Assembly (NCBI GenBank): GCA_964506435.1
Contig: CAZDLK010000004.1
Span: 1 to 64,000 of the forward strand
Source of the DNA: JAOZHU01 sp964506435
GTDB taxonomy: Archaea; Thermoproteota; Bathyarchaeia; Bathyarchaeales; Bathycorpusculaceae
DNA length: 64,000 nucleotides
Reading direction: 5' to 3'
A model generated the notes under the pieces. The model did not search any database. It saw nothing but the letters and a program-made list of their open reading frames with translations, and was not told the origin of the DNA. Every line of letters begins with the position of its first letter. The stretch's first letter is position 1. Below, one piece after another: positions 17,580-27,718 of the stretch. The translations under genes were made by a program, and so were the position numbers.

Positions 17580-19694
17580 ATGCCTTCTGAAGTGGAAGAG
17601 CGCTATAGGCAAGCTTTCTTGTCTGCAGACATCAAACAGACGAAAATAGGCGTATTTCTAGTCTTAGTGCCGATAGTCCTGTATCTTTTCAATGATTACC
17701 AGTTCTTCGGATTAACAACGACATTCTATGAACTGTTAGCCTTAAGATTGGGGCTGCTGGCGTTCACCATGTGGTTACTAATCTATTTCGGCAGGATGAA
17801 AAGTTACCGCTCGTATGACAAAGCAGTTTTTGTGTGGGCATTCGTGGGAGTGACAATCACCAACCTCATAAACGCGTCGCGCCCCCAAAACTTTCTCTTC
17901 CACATAATTATTGTCATCGCAATCGTTGCCGCCGCATACATAATTATCCCCCAGAAACTCGTCAACCGAGTAATAATAGCCTCGATAGCTTCTATTGGCG
18001 AACTGTTAATAATGATGCCGAGCGCGCGTTCTTTAGAAACCCCCGAACTATTCTCAGTAACTGTGAGCTTAATTCTAGCTAACATAATAGGTTTCTTTAC
18101 AGCTCGATTGCTGGAGTCGTACCGCTTCAAAACGTTCCAAGCTCAGGAGAAAATTGCTGATTTAGCGAGGTTCCCAACAGAGAACCCTGATCCCGTGTTG
18201 CGTGTCTCAAAAAACAACGTTATCTTGTACGCTAACCCAGCGGCAAAGCGTCTGTTCGGCGAACAAGAAGTTGAAGTTGGAAAACCCCTGCCCGGCTTTA
18301 TTAACATTGACCAGAGTTTGCGAGGTACCGTTGAGGTTACTCATGGCGACAAAACATTTCTTTTCTCGGCAGTGCCCCGAGTTGACGCAGACTATGTCAA
18401 CCTGTTCGGTATAGACATTACTAGACGCAAGAAAGATGAAGCGTTACTGGTTCTGCATGAAACGCGGCTTCAAGCATTATTAAACCTTAACACAATGTTT
18501 GACGCTACAGAGAAAGAGCTTGTAGACTTCACTTTGGAAGCGATAAAGGAGGTAACACAGAGCGAGTTTGCGTTTATTAGTCTTGCAAGCGAAGACGAGA
18601 AAGTCATGAGCATGGTTTCTTGGTCAGAGATGGTGATGAAAGAGTGCAAAACCATGTCAGAACCAATTCATTACCCAACAACTAAAGCAGGCTTATGGGC
18701 TGAACCAATAAGACAAAGAAAACCAGTATTCATAAATGATTATTCAGCAGCTATGCCGAATAAGACAGGCTTGCCTGCGGGGCATGTGCCGATTAAACGT
18801 TACCTTGGAGTCCCAGTGTTCGAGAAAGAGCACATAGTCGCTATGGCTGCAGTTGCAAACAAAAACGAAAACTACAATGAACTAGATGCCCGCTCAGTCA
18901 CAAGACTGACAAATGACATGTGGTTGCTAATTCAACGCAAGAATAGTAGAGAAGCAATGAGAGAAAGCGCTAGGAAAATCGAAGTTATGAATGAGAAGTT
19001 GCGTGTTTCAGGAAGTTTAACTAGGCATGATGTTCGCAACAAGCTTAGCACGGTGACGGGTTACTCGTTTTTGCTTAAGAAAAAGTATGCTGATCGCGTA
19101 GATGTTGTTGATGCTTTGGGCGCGATGGAGCAAGCTGTGAAAGATTCCGTGAAAATCTTTGACTTCGCCAAAATGTACGAGCAGCTAGGCGTTGAAGAAC
19201 TGAAATATGTTAATGTGGAGACAACGGTAAACGAGGCTGTGGCTTTGTTTTCTGGTTTGCCCTTCAAAGTAATTAATGATTGTCACGGCTTGAGTTTGCT
19301 TGCGGATTCGTTTCTGCGGCAGTTATTCTACAATTTCGTTGATAACACAAGAAAATATGGCGCTAAAACTACAACTGCAAGTATATACTGCAAGAAAACA
19401 GAGCAGGGCAAGTTGCTGTTGATTTATGAGGATGACGGCGTAGGTATTTCAGCAGAAAATAAGCTGAAACTTTTCAGTGAAGGCTTCAGCACGGGCGGCA
19501 GCACGGGCTTTGGCTTATTTTTAATTAAGAAAATGATGGATGTTTACGGCTGGGCTATTCAAGAAAACGGCGAAGAAGGCAAAGGCGTAAAATTCGTAAT
19601 AACGATTCCAAAAAACAACCCGAATGGAAGAGCAAACTGGCAAATCGCAGAGGATAACAACAAAACGAAGTTCCGCTCTAAACGTCAATTATAA
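17580..19694 (+). CDS. Membrane sensor histidine kinase (multi-TM, PAS, GAF, kinase)
   Basis: The N-terminal 200 residues hold about six membrane helices. A PAS domain (about 205-290; PDPVLRVSKNNVILYANPAA), a GAF domain (about 310-455) and the kinase core follow. The phospho-acceptor box is LTRHDVRNKLS, and the ATPase has YNFVDNTRKYG, EDDGVGIS and STGFGLFLI. It should autophosphorylate on the H-box histidine in answer to a membrane or small-molecule cue and pass the phosphate to a receiver. I start at the ATG at 17580 because GAGGTGA lies 11 bases upstream; the GTG at 17565 overlaps that site. It is followed by a small gene and a second kinase on the same strand. Confidence 0.9.
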   Translation: MPSEVEERYRQAFLSADIKQTKIGVFLVLVPIVLYLFNDYQFFGLTTTFYELLALRLGLLAFTMWLLIYFGRMKSYRSYDKAVFVWAFVGVTITNLINASRPQNFLFHIIIVIAIVAAAYIIIPQKLVNRVIIASIASIGELLIMMPSARSLETPELFSVTVSLILANIIGFFTARLLESYRFKTFQAQEKIADLARFPTENPDPVLRVSKNNVILYANPAAKRLFGEQEVEVGKPLPGFINIDQSLRGTVEVTHGDKTFLFSAVPRVDADYVNLFGIDITRRKKDEALLVLHETRLQALLNLNTMFDATEKELVDFTLEAIKEVTQSEFAFISLASEDEKVMSMVSWSEMVMKECKTMSEPIHYPTTKAGLWAEPIRQRKPVFINDYSAAMPNKTGLPAGHVPIKRYLGVPVFEKEHIVAMAAVANKNENYNELDARSVTRLTNDMWLLIQRKNSREAMRESARKIEVMNEKLRVSGSLTRHDVRNKLSTVTGYSFLLKKKYADRVDVVDALGAMEQAVKDSVKIFDFAKMYEQLGVEELKYVNVETTVNEAVALFSGLPFKVINDCHGLSLLADSFLRQLFYNFVDNTRKYGAKTTTASIYCKKTEQGKLLLIYEDDGVGISAENKLKLFSEGFSTGGSTGFGLFLIKKMMDVYGWAIQENGEEGKGVKFVITIPKNNPNGRANWQIAEDNNKTKFRSKRQL

Positions 19695-19840
19695 AGCGCT
19701 GCTTAACAATTCGCGGTTCAGTAACATTTTTGTCTATTGTTCTTTCAATTCAATATCATCAATTCATAACTCTTTATTGCTTATGCGGTTACTTTTTAAG
19801 CCAACATAGTCGTCAATATTGAAGTAGTTAGAGATACCCC

Positions 19841-20269
19841 TTGAAGACGACGAGAGGTGTCAAAAGCGAGTTGGCAAAACAGCAGCGACGTAAAAACTTT
19901 GACGAAATATTACTAGACGCCATAGATGAAGCACTATTCAGCCTTGGCGAAAACGTAAAGATAACCGTTTATTTCCAACTCGAAAACCTTTTCAAGATTA
20001 AAAGACATGAGATACCCAACAATCTAAGTGATTTTTCAGATGCGTTGGAGAAACTTTTCGGTTTAGGCGCCAGACAAATTGAGATTATGTTTATAAAAAA
20101 TCTTCACAACAAAATCAAAATAACCTGTAAGTGGCCCACGTATGAGTGGCCATTGTCAAAATGGATTGTCCCAGAAATGACTTTTCAAGAGTACGTGCAG
20201 CTTATGCGACAGAAATTTAAAGCTGCAAACACAAAGCATATAGACAGAGGACTTTTCGAAAATGAATAA
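19841..20269 (+). CDS. Small protein of unknown function coupled to the six-PAS kinase
   Basis: The 142-residue product starts with TTG and a lysine/arginine-rich leader, then a helix and a beta-rich middle (VKITVYFQLENLFKI, GARQIEIMFIKNL, KIKITCKW). No membrane helix or signal peptide is seen. I do not recognise a family. Its end overlaps the start of the kinase by 8 bases, so the two are translationally coupled. This suggests a partner or regulator of the kinase, which is inference. Confidence 0.7.
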   Translation: MKTTRGVKSELAKQQRRKNFDEILLDAIDEALFSLGENVKITVYFQLENLFKIKRHEIPNNLSDFSDALEKLFGLGARQIEIMFIKNLHNKIKITCKWPTYEWPLSKWIVPEMTFQEYVQLMRQKFKAANTKHIDRGLFENE

Positions 20270-23200
20270 AAACAGCCACAAGAGTATCGAAGCAAAAACT
20301 AGGATAATACTAAATATGCTTTCTGACCCAGCGGTCATAATTGACCAGAAAGGGCTTTTTCTAACGGCGAACGATGCGTTCGGGAAAGTAACTGGGCTGA
20401 ACCCGAAGGAACTGGTTGGAACGCCTTTCTCGAACTATGATGTTTTATCTGCCGAAAGCAAAGCGATACTCTTGCAAAACCTGAGTAAACGCCTGCAAGG
20501 TGGCGCTGTCACACCATATGAAATTGAATATACAGGTGCAACAGGCGAAAAGCGGTTCGTTGAGGTGAAAGGACACAGAATTAACTACGCTGGGCAACCT
20601 GCCGACCTCGTTGTGTTCCATGACATTACGCTCAGAAAAGAAAATGCGAGGCGACTTGAGGAATACGCTAAGAGAATGGAAGCCCTTGTCGAAGAGAAGA
20701 TCAAGGAAATCAAGGACAGCGAAGAAAAATTCCATGCGATAAGTGCCTCTGCGATGGACGCTATTATCTTGATGGACGATAAGGCTGAAATTGTCTATTG
20801 GAATCCTGCTGCTACGCGAATATTCGGTTATACGGAAGAAGAAGCGATTGGTAAAAATCTTGAAACGCTGCTGTTCCAGCCGCAGCAATATGGAACCCAT
20901 TCAAGACAGTCTCAAGTTTTTTCTGGAAAAGACTGGAAAATCCAAGGAAGACCCATAAAGTCTAAAGTACTTGGAAAAAATGGCGTAGAAGTTCCAATAG
21001 AACTCTCGGCTTCAACAGTTGAATTAAAAAATAAACAATATCTGTTAGGAATCATTAGGGATGTTTCTGAACGCAAGAAAGCTGAAGAGGCATTGAGCAG
21101 CGCGGAGCATAAATTCAGGAACTTGTTTGAGAAAGCCAACGACGCTTTCATTTATTTGGATAGATTTGGAAGAATTCTTGATGTTAATGCAAAAGCTATT
21201 GAACTATTTGGAGGCACAAAAGAGGAGCTATTGGGAAAGCACTTCGCAAAGATAGGCATTTTCTCCGTTAAAACCATATCCCTACTCATGCAAAGTTTTA
21301 CAAGAATTCTCACCGGCAAAGAAGTCAAAATTGAATTGCCAGTTAAAAACAAGCTGCAGCAACAGATGATTTTAGAGTGTTCAGCAACTTTTCTGAAAAC
21401 AAAAGAATCCACGGGTATACTGATTGTCGCAAGGGACATCACGGAACGTAAAGAAAAAGAAAATGCTCTACGTGAGAGTGAAGAGCGTTTCAAGCAGGTA
21501 GCAGAAAGCGCTGAAGAATGGATTTGGGAAGTTGACGCCAATGGGCTATACACTTACGCTAGTCCAATGGTGGAAAAAATCCTCGGCTACAAACCAGAAG
21601 AAATCGTCGGAAAAAAACACTTCTACGACCTGTTTCACCCAGAAAATCGGGAAAATCTTAAGCAATCAGCACTAAAGCTTTTCGCACAAAAACAGTTGTT
21701 TCACGGTTTCATTAACAAGAACGCGCATAAGAACGAGGAAACGGTGTGGCTGTCAACCAGCGGCGTACCAGTACTCGACCAACAAGGTAAACTCGTTGGA
21801 TACAGAGGCACAGACACAGACATAACTGAATTCAAGAAAACTGAAGAAGCCTTGCGAATGAGCGAGAAAACGTATAGGGATTTAATTAACGGGATGAACG
21901 ACACAGCATGGGTCATTGATTCGAACGCCAAGTTCGTTGATGTGAACGACGCGGCGGTTAAGACTCTGGGCTATTCACGCGAAGAACTGCTCTCCATGGG
22001 ACCCCCAGACATCGACAACACACTGAGCAAGGAACAAATAGCACAGCTCGTTACGCACATGCCTGCGGACCAAATACAAGTCTTTGAAACGTCACACATC
22101 ACTAAAGACAGGCGGAAAATTCCTGTGGAGATTAGCTCTAGCCTTGTGACTTATCAGGGTAAACAAGCAATTCTAAGCATTGCAAGAGACATAACTGAAC
22201 GCAAGAAAGCTGAAGAAGACTTGCGTGTGTCTGGAGAGAGATTCCGCGCAATCAGCAATTCCGTCCGAGACGCCATAGTCTTAGTTAATGACCGAGAAGA
22301 AATTGAATACTGGAATCCAGCTGCTGAAAAAATCTTCGGTTACACTCGAGAAGAAGCCCTTGGACAAAAAGTGCATGAACTGGTTGTCCCATATTCGATG
22401 TGCTCCGAAGGAAAAATTGAAATAAAACGCGGCATGGAGCAATTCGCCCAAACAGGGTCAGGCAAATTCATAAATGGAAATGTCGAGTTAATAGGGCGCA
22501 GAAAAGACGGAACAGAGTTTCCAGCACAGTTGTCGATGTCTCCAATAAAATTAGGCAATAAGTGGCACGCAGTCGGCGTGACTAAAGACATTACAGAGCA
22601 GAGACAAAAGGAACAAATGACCAAAGAATACTCTGAGAAACTGGAAAAGGCTATCGCTGCTAGAACGAATGAACTCCAAATAGCTCAAGCAAACCTGTTG
22701 AAGTTGGAACGGTTGGCAGCTATAGGCGAACTAGCGGGTATGGTTGGACATGACCTGCGTAATCCATTGACAGGCATAAAGAACGCCGCTTACTATCTGC
22801 AAGTAAAACAATGCTCAGGCTTGAATGACACTGGCAAGAAAATGCTTGAAATCATTGACAGCGCTATTGCACATGCAGACAAAATAATAGGCGACCTGCA
22901 GGACTACTCAAAAGAAATGCATTTAGACCTTGAATCCTGTTCAACGCGGTCAATCTTGAAAGAAGCCTTAGCCTTAGTGCAAATCCCCAGTGCGGTCAAG
23001 ATAATAGACAACACGCTTGATGAACACGTTATTAAAGCGGACAGAGCAAAACTAACGCGGGTATTCATTAACATAGTTAGAAACGCGGTTGACGCGATGC
23101 CAGACGGCGGAACGCTGCAGGTAACGAGCACCCGCACGGATGGTAATGTGGAAATCTCTTTCGCAGACACGGGCGTAGGCATGTCACAAGAAACCTTGGA

Positions 23201-23432
23201 TAAGCTTTTCTCGCCGCTAGTTACGACCAAGGCGCAGGGCATGGGTTTCGGTTTAGCTATCTGCAAGCGCGTAGTGGAAGCTCACGGCGGAGAAATCAAG
23301 GTTAAAAGCGCTGTGGGAAAAGGCTCAACCTTCACAGTTATTCTTCCAATAGAGCCTAAACTGAAAGAGGGAGAGGAATTTTCATGGGTAAACCTGCAAG
23401 AATCCTTATCGTCGACGACGACGAAAGCATAA
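20262..23432 (+). CDS. Soluble sensor histidine kinase with six PAS domains
   Basis: The 1,056-residue protein has no membrane helix. Six PAS repeats follow one another at roughly residues 15-125, 155-275, 285-395, 410-525, 535-650 and 660-785; repeats 2 and 6 share YWNPAA and FGYT. The kinase core has the H-box VGHDLRNPLTGIK, then NIVRNAVDAMPDGG, FADTGVGMS and GMGFGLAI. It is probably a cytoplasmic redox, ligand or oxygen sensor, since PAS domains often hold such cofactors, but no specific cofactor motif is clear. Its end overlaps the receiver gene by 49 bases, so that protein is the likely phosphate acceptor. Confidence 0.93.
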   Translation: MNKNSHKSIEAKTRIILNMLSDPAVIIDQKGLFLTANDAFGKVTGLNPKELVGTPFSNYDVLSAESKAILLQNLSKRLQGGAVTPYEIEYTGATGEKRFVEVKGHRINYAGQPADLVVFHDITLRKENARRLEEYAKRMEALVEEKIKEIKDSEEKFHAISASAMDAIILMDDKAEIVYWNPAATRIFGYTEEEAIGKNLETLLFQPQQYGTHSRQSQVFSGKDWKIQGRPIKSKVLGKNGVEVPIELSASTVELKNKQYLLGIIRDVSERKKAEEALSSAEHKFRNLFEKANDAFIYLDRFGRILDVNAKAIELFGGTKEELLGKHFAKIGIFSVKTISLLMQSFTRILTGKEVKIELPVKNKLQQQMILECSATFLKTKESTGILIVARDITERKEKENALRESEERFKQVAESAEEWIWEVDANGLYTYASPMVEKILGYKPEEIVGKKHFYDLFHPENRENLKQSALKLFAQKQLFHGFINKNAHKNEETVWLSTSGVPVLDQQGKLVGYRGTDTDITEFKKTEEALRMSEKTYRDLINGMNDTAWVIDSNAKFVDVNDAAVKTLGYSREELLSMGPPDIDNTLSKEQIAQLVTHMPADQIQVFETSHITKDRRKIPVEISSSLVTYQGKQAILSIARDITERKKAEEDLRVSGERFRAISNSVRDAIVLVNDREEIEYWNPAAEKIFGYTREEALGQKVHELVVPYSMCSEGKIEIKRGMEQFAQTGSGKFINGNVELIGRRKDGTEFPAQLSMSPIKLGNKWHAVGVTKDITEQRQKEQMTKEYSEKLEKAIAARTNELQIAQANLLKLERLAAIGELAGMVGHDLRNPLTGIKNAAYYLQVKQCSGLNDTGKKMLEIIDSAIAHADKIIGDLQDYSKEMHLDLESCSTRSILKEALALVQIPSAVKIIDNTLDEHVIKADRAKLTRVFINIVRNAVDAMPDGGTLQVTSTRTDGNVEISFADTGVGMSQETLDKLFSPLVTTKAQGMGFGLAICKRVVEAHGGEIKVKSAVGKGSTFTVILPIEPKLKEGEEFSWVNLQESLSSTTTKA

Positions 23433-23836
23433 GAATAACCATTGAGATCATACTCAAGAGCGAAGGGTATGCTGTTGATGTTGCAGCGAACGGAAGCGAC
23501 GCTATAAAAAAGTCGGAAACCACGGCGTATAATGTGGTTTTGATTGATATTCGCTTGCCCGACATGGACGGCATCGAGCTTCTAACGCGCATGAGAGACA
23601 GCGTGCCAAAAGTTCGCAAGATAATCTTAACAGGTTATCCTTCGATGCAAAACGCAGTTGAGGCTGTGAACAGGAACGCTGACGCGTACCTTGTGAAGCC
23701 CGTTAACTTAGATGAGTTGCTTGAGTTGATTCGCGAACAGTTGAAGCTGCAGGAAGCCGAAAAGAAGCAAAGTCAAGACAAGGTTACAGAGTTCATAGAA
23801 AACAGAGCTAAAGAAATATCCGACACAAAACCGTAA
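23384..23836 (+). CDS. Response regulator, receiver domain only
   Basis: A CheY-like receiver fills residues 1-120: the acidic pocket DDD at 11-13, phospho-acceptor D55 in VVLIDIRLPD, T83 in ILTGYP and K105 in LVKP. A short charged helical tail (about 121-150) replaces an output domain. It overlaps the six-PAS kinase gene by 49 bases in another frame, so the pair should be made together. With no DNA-binding part, output must go through protein contacts or a further relay. Confidence 0.93.
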   Translation: MGKPARILIVDDDESIRITIEIILKSEGYAVDVAANGSDAIKKSETTAYNVVLIDIRLPDMDGIELLTRMRDSVPKVRKIILTGYPSMQNAVEAVNRNADAYLVKPVNLDELLELIREQLKLQEAEKKQSQDKVTEFIENRAKEISDTKP

Positions 23837-23901
23837 GGCAGCTTTTTACTGTTTAGTTTTCTGGCGAAGCATCCTATGCTTTTTTCTCGTAGCCTGTTTG
23901 C

Positions 23902-24582
23902 TTAGTAGTTGATTTGGTATATTTTGGCTTTGCCGTTGTCGTAAAGCTTCGTGAAGTGTCTTGGGCTCCACGTGTCGTCGAACAATAACCGCAGAAGAGT
24001 AACCTCATTACCGAGCGCCGTCGGCTCATATTCACCAGTTTCCTCATTGTGCGTTAGATAATCGTTTGAGTTGTACCCTGCGATTTTGGCAATCCAGTAA
24101 AACTTTTCCAGTTCGTCGGGCGTAAACACTAACGCGTAGGTTACGTTGTACTTTTTCATAAGCGGCAACGCCTGTTCCTCGTTAAGCATGAACATTTTTG
24201 CGATATCGCAGATTTTCTCCGAGGAACCCCACGTTCCAAAAAGCTGTCCTTGCAAGTTGCCCCAGAAAGACCGCGTAGTGCCAACAGTGTTCGCGATTTC
24301 TCTAGACGGGTACGCTTCAATGACTTCTCTGTGGCTCCACTCGCGCACTGCCCTGCCGTAATCCCACCAGCACAGCACAACGGCGTCAGGCGGAGTTAAC
24401 GACTCCAGCACCGTGAACGCTGCAGGCATGTTTGGTTGCTGGGCAAAATACTGCAGTGCAGCGTCGTTTTCGCGGTCGTAATCAACTTTCAAGGTTACGA
24501 GGAATAGGGAAGCTACCACCAGGGCTGTTGTGGCTACGACGGCGGCTATTAGCCATTTTTTGCGCCAGAACCGTAAGTTCAT
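23902..24582 (-). CDS. Stand-alone C-terminal domain of STT3/AglB oligosaccharyltransferase
   Basis: One membrane helix (about residues 11-31) is followed by an outside domain containing WWDYG, the hallmark of the STT3/AglB oligosaccharyltransferase C-terminal domain that reads the acceptor sequon. The remaining about 11-13 membrane helices and the N-terminal catalytic acidic residues of a full enzyme are missing. It is either an orphan domain protein working with a complete enzyme or the remnant of one. I prefer the ATG at 24582 (226 residues), just before the membrane segment; the frame is open to 24642. Confidence 0.75.
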   Translation of the reverse strand: MNLRFWRKKWLIAAVVATTALVVASLFLVTLKVDYDRENDAALQYFAQQPNMPAAFTVLESLTPPDAVVLCWWDYGRAVREWSHREVIEAYPSREIANTVGTTRSFWGNLQGQLFGTWGSSEKICDIAKMFMLNEEQALPLMKKYNVTYALVFTPDELEKFYWIAKIAGYNSNDYLTHNEETGEYEPTALGNEVTLLRLLFDDTWSPRHFTKLYDNGKAKIYQINY

Positions 24583-24682
24583 GGCTTGGAATGCCGTTGC
24601 TGTTGAAATAAGGCTTATGGTACATACGTTTACACCGTACACTTCAGCGCGTCTTAGGTAAGGAACTGTACCTCAACGCATA

Positions 24683-24823
24683 ATTAGTTCACCGTAACAA
24701 ACAGCATGTCATGGAGGATTTGCTGTTGAGGCAGATAACTTCGGTTTCTTTGCGAAAAACCAGTATTGGCTTTTCGTCTTTTTTACCAAAAATTTCTTTA
24801 AGGGAAACGGCGTCTATAATCAT
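24683..24823 (-). CDS. Possible 46-residue protein in the gap upstream of the STT3-like gene
   Basis: A 46-codon frame on the minus strand starts with MIIDAVSLKEIFGKKDEK, continues with a beta-like stretch (ILVFRKETEVICL) and stops at 24683. Composition is protein-like and codons resemble neighbouring genes, but no clear ribosome binding site is seen and an in-frame TTG lies directly before the ATG. It could share a transcript with the STT3-like gene. I recognise no family. Confidence 0.35.
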
Positions 24824-24892
24824 CAATTCGAAATTGCAGTGTTCTAATAAATAGATTTAAAAGGTTAACGAACCAACAAAAAGTGATGCCTA

Positions 24893-27718
24893 ATGCCGTT
24901 GCTATATCCCATTAAACGCGTCTTTCGCAGCTGGCCTCTTTTTCTTGCACTCTTGATAGGCATAATTCTTGCATCTACCTTTTTTGCAAGCATCAACATA
25001 AAAGCCAATCTTGCGGCTAAGGACGCTTTGGACCAGCAGCTTAGCAGCGTCATTACTGATTTGGAGTTTAATGCTAATCTTAACATTACCAACTTTGCGT
25101 TTGCTATGGAAAATATTTCGGATATTGAGGGGGTTAAGCAGGTTGATGCTGTAGCTCGGTGGCAGTATAATTTGCCCGTAGCATTGCCAAGCGAGAACTA
25201 TAGCATTCAGTATGTTTCGATGGCTTCTATGCCTAATTCTTCGCGGATTTACGATGAGTGGGTGAACGCGCCTTTGGAGGGAATAAAAGAAAATGAAACT
25301 TATGTAATTGCTGGTACGCCTTTAGCGGAAAAGGTTGCTATAGGCGATAATATTTCAACGGCGATTGATTTTTGGACTCCGAAGTGGGATAATAAAACTA
25401 CTGTTCAGATTAATCTTACAGTGGCAGGGTATGCAGATTTTACTGATCTAGGTTACTCGCTTATCTCAGGCAATGTCATCTATATCTCTCCAGAGACTCC
25501 AACGGGCGTCAGTCAGATTTATTATTATAATTACAAGTCGGACATGATGATTATAAGCTGGGAAAACACTCTTGAAAAAATCTGGGTTAATGCTCCGAAC
25601 GGAACAGTTTCCACAACATTTCAGATTTATGTTGACCGTGACAAACTCCTAAACCCCTGGGACATCCCAACATCAGCTGCGAACTTGCAGACCGTAGCTG
25701 ATAATATACAGAATAATGTTCTTGCCAATTTTGAAGCGCATGGCGGCTATTCAAACACTATGCTTCAAAATGCGTTAACTGGTTTTCAGTATAATTTCAC
25801 ATCCACTTTGTTCAGCTTAATTCTGGTTTCGCTTCCAGTTTTCTTCGTCGCGTGGTATCTTGGCTCCACGGTTTCTGATGTTTCCTTTAACCTGAGACGG
25901 CGCGAGATCGGCTTATTGTCAACAAAGGGTCTTTCAAGCGGGCAAATACAGCGAATGTTTCTCACTGAAGCCTTGACGATTGGTCTCATCGGCGGGGTCC
26001 TAGGCGTATTCTGCGGTTTAATTCTGAACCAAGCGTTAACTGGCGGTTTTAACTTGGATACCTTGTTTAGTCCTCAACTGTTTAATGTGTACACTTTGAT
26101 TTTCACTGTTATTTTCGGCATGGGCCTGTCTCTTTCCTCAGTGTTTCGTTCTGCAAGAAAAGCTGCCAAATTGCCGACTGTGGAAGCACTTAGGGATTAC
26201 ATGCCTGTGGAAAGTGATAAAGCCTACCGAAAACGGTGGCCATGGGTCGCGTTTATACTTGGAACTTACAAAATCGCAGTGTATCTCGCAGGCATAAACA
26301 TATCGCTGATTGTGCAAACCTTTCAATTTCAAGGCGGAAACTTTTTCCTTGTGTTGATTCTGCAGATTTTTGCGGGAATTGACGCAGTTCTCAACTACAT
26401 TGGTCCGCTGCTGTTCTTCTGGGGCATCACAAAACTGCTAATCCAGAACTCACTGAAATTCCAACAGTTAACCACCAAATTCTCAGCAGTCATGGGTGAT
26501 CTAGGCGCTTTAGCGGCAAAAAACGTTAGACGCAGCCCAGCACGGTTGGCAGCCGTAGCATTTCTAATTGCATTCATAATCGGTTACGGTGTCCAAGTAA
26601 CTGGGCAACTGGCAAGCGAGCAAGACTACGTCGTCAGGCAAGTTCAGTACCAAGTTGGCGCTGACGTTACGGTCAGCGTGGTAAACGCCACTAAAGCCCT
26701 TAACATAACGAACTGCATCTTAGGAAATGTTTCAGGAATAAGAACTTCCACTGTCGAGTACACTACTCGCCAACCTGACACGATTGTCAAGACTGTTGAC
26801 CCGGATGGTTGGCTCGCCACAGCATATTATGAGCAAGAATGGTTCAGCGGCGCCAGCGTGGAAGAAGCATTTAACGCGATGAAAGCAGACAACATGACCA
26901 TTATCTTAGAGCGCAGTGTCGCCAAGCAATACAACTTGGAGATAGGTGACACGTTTGGCATCGATTTTCCCTCAGGTCCAAGAAAAATGAAAATTGTAGG
27001 TTTCTTTGGTCCAGAACCTACTGAAATTGACTCAGGATTCGGGGGTTCACAGTTTTATGCTTTGCCCACGTGGTCGTTTTCACCGATAAACCTCTTCAAC
27101 ATGAGCAGCCCCTACAGTGACGCTTACAAGCTGGAGTCTTTCGAGACAAAAATACTGCTGAACTTAGAGGAAGGCGTTAACGGAACAGCCGTTGCAGAGC
27201 AAATTCGAGGGCTTGACCTTGAAATTTACGGCGTTGACTCCTTTGACGAAGAGTGGCAAGCATCGCAGCAGATGACCAACCTGTACACGTACAGCAGTCT
27301 GCAAACAGCAGAGATTCAACGTTTAGGCTTAATCTTCGTTGTCCTCGCTGCCTCAGTAGGCACAGTATTAGTAAGTGTTGTCAGCTTAAAAGAAAGAACA
27401 CGCGAAGCCACCCTAATGAGCGTTAGAGGCTTATCATATCGGCAACTCGTGTGGATGTTTCTTACCGAGAACATTGCGGTAATAACCTTCTCGGTTGTAC
27501 TCGGCGTAAGCGTTGGATTGATAATCGTTTACGGCAACATCACTTCATCCACCGCCATTATCTCGGCGCTTGTTCAAAGAAGGTTGGTTTTCTCAACCGA
27601 CTTCATAATTTCAATCGCTTCATACATAGCGATAATATATGCTTCCGCAATTGGGTCTATCCTAGTAATGACAAGACAATATGTAACTAAACTTGAGAGG
27701 ATGGTTAGGTTGAAATGA
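24893..27718 (+). CDS. ABC exporter permease, FtsX type with two FtsX units
   Basis: The 941-residue protein has an N-terminal helix, a large outside domain (about 35-290), an FtsX-type helix set (about 295-430) with LRRREIGLLSTKGLSSGQI in its cytoplasmic loop, further helices (about 455-575), a second outside domain and a final FtsX set (about 805-935) with SLKERTREATLMSVRGLS. This is the MacB/LolC-like class of mechanotransmitting or lipoprotein-export permeases. The stop overlaps the ATPase gene by 4 bases (ATGA), so the two form one transporter. A TATA-like box at about 24846-24858 lies upstream. Substrate unknown. Confidence 0.9.
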   Translation: MPLLYPIKRVFRSWPLFLALLIGIILASTFFASINIKANLAAKDALDQQLSSVITDLEFNANLNITNFAFAMENISDIEGVKQVDAVARWQYNLPVALPSENYSIQYVSMASMPNSSRIYDEWVNAPLEGIKENETYVIAGTPLAEKVAIGDNISTAIDFWTPKWDNKTTVQINLTVAGYADFTDLGYSLISGNVIYISPETPTGVSQIYYYNYKSDMMIISWENTLEKIWVNAPNGTVSTTFQIYVDRDKLLNPWDIPTSAANLQTVADNIQNNVLANFEAHGGYSNTMLQNALTGFQYNFTSTLFSLILVSLPVFFVAWYLGSTVSDVSFNLRRREIGLLSTKGLSSGQIQRMFLTEALTIGLIGGVLGVFCGLILNQALTGGFNLDTLFSPQLFNVYTLIFTVIFGMGLSLSSVFRSARKAAKLPTVEALRDYMPVESDKAYRKRWPWVAFILGTYKIAVYLAGINISLIVQTFQFQGGNFFLVLILQIFAGIDAVLNYIGPLLFFWGITKLLIQNSLKFQQLTTKFSAVMGDLGALAAKNVRRSPARLAAVAFLIAFIIGYGVQVTGQLASEQDYVVRQVQYQVGADVTVSVVNATKALNITNCILGNVSGIRTSTVEYTTRQPDTIVKTVDPDGWLATAYYEQEWFSGASVEEAFNAMKADNMTIILERSVAKQYNLEIGDTFGIDFPSGPRKMKIVGFFGPEPTEIDSGFGGSQFYALPTWSFSPINLFNMSSPYSDAYKLESFETKILLNLEEGVNGTAVAEQIRGLDLEIYGVDSFDEEWQASQQMTNLYTYSSLQTAEIQRLGLIFVVLAASVGTVLVSVVSLKERTREATLMSVRGLSYRQLVWMFLTENIAVITFSVVLGVSVGLIIVYGNITSSTAIISALVQRRLVFSTDFIISIASYIAIIYASAIGSILVMTRQYVTKLERMVRLK

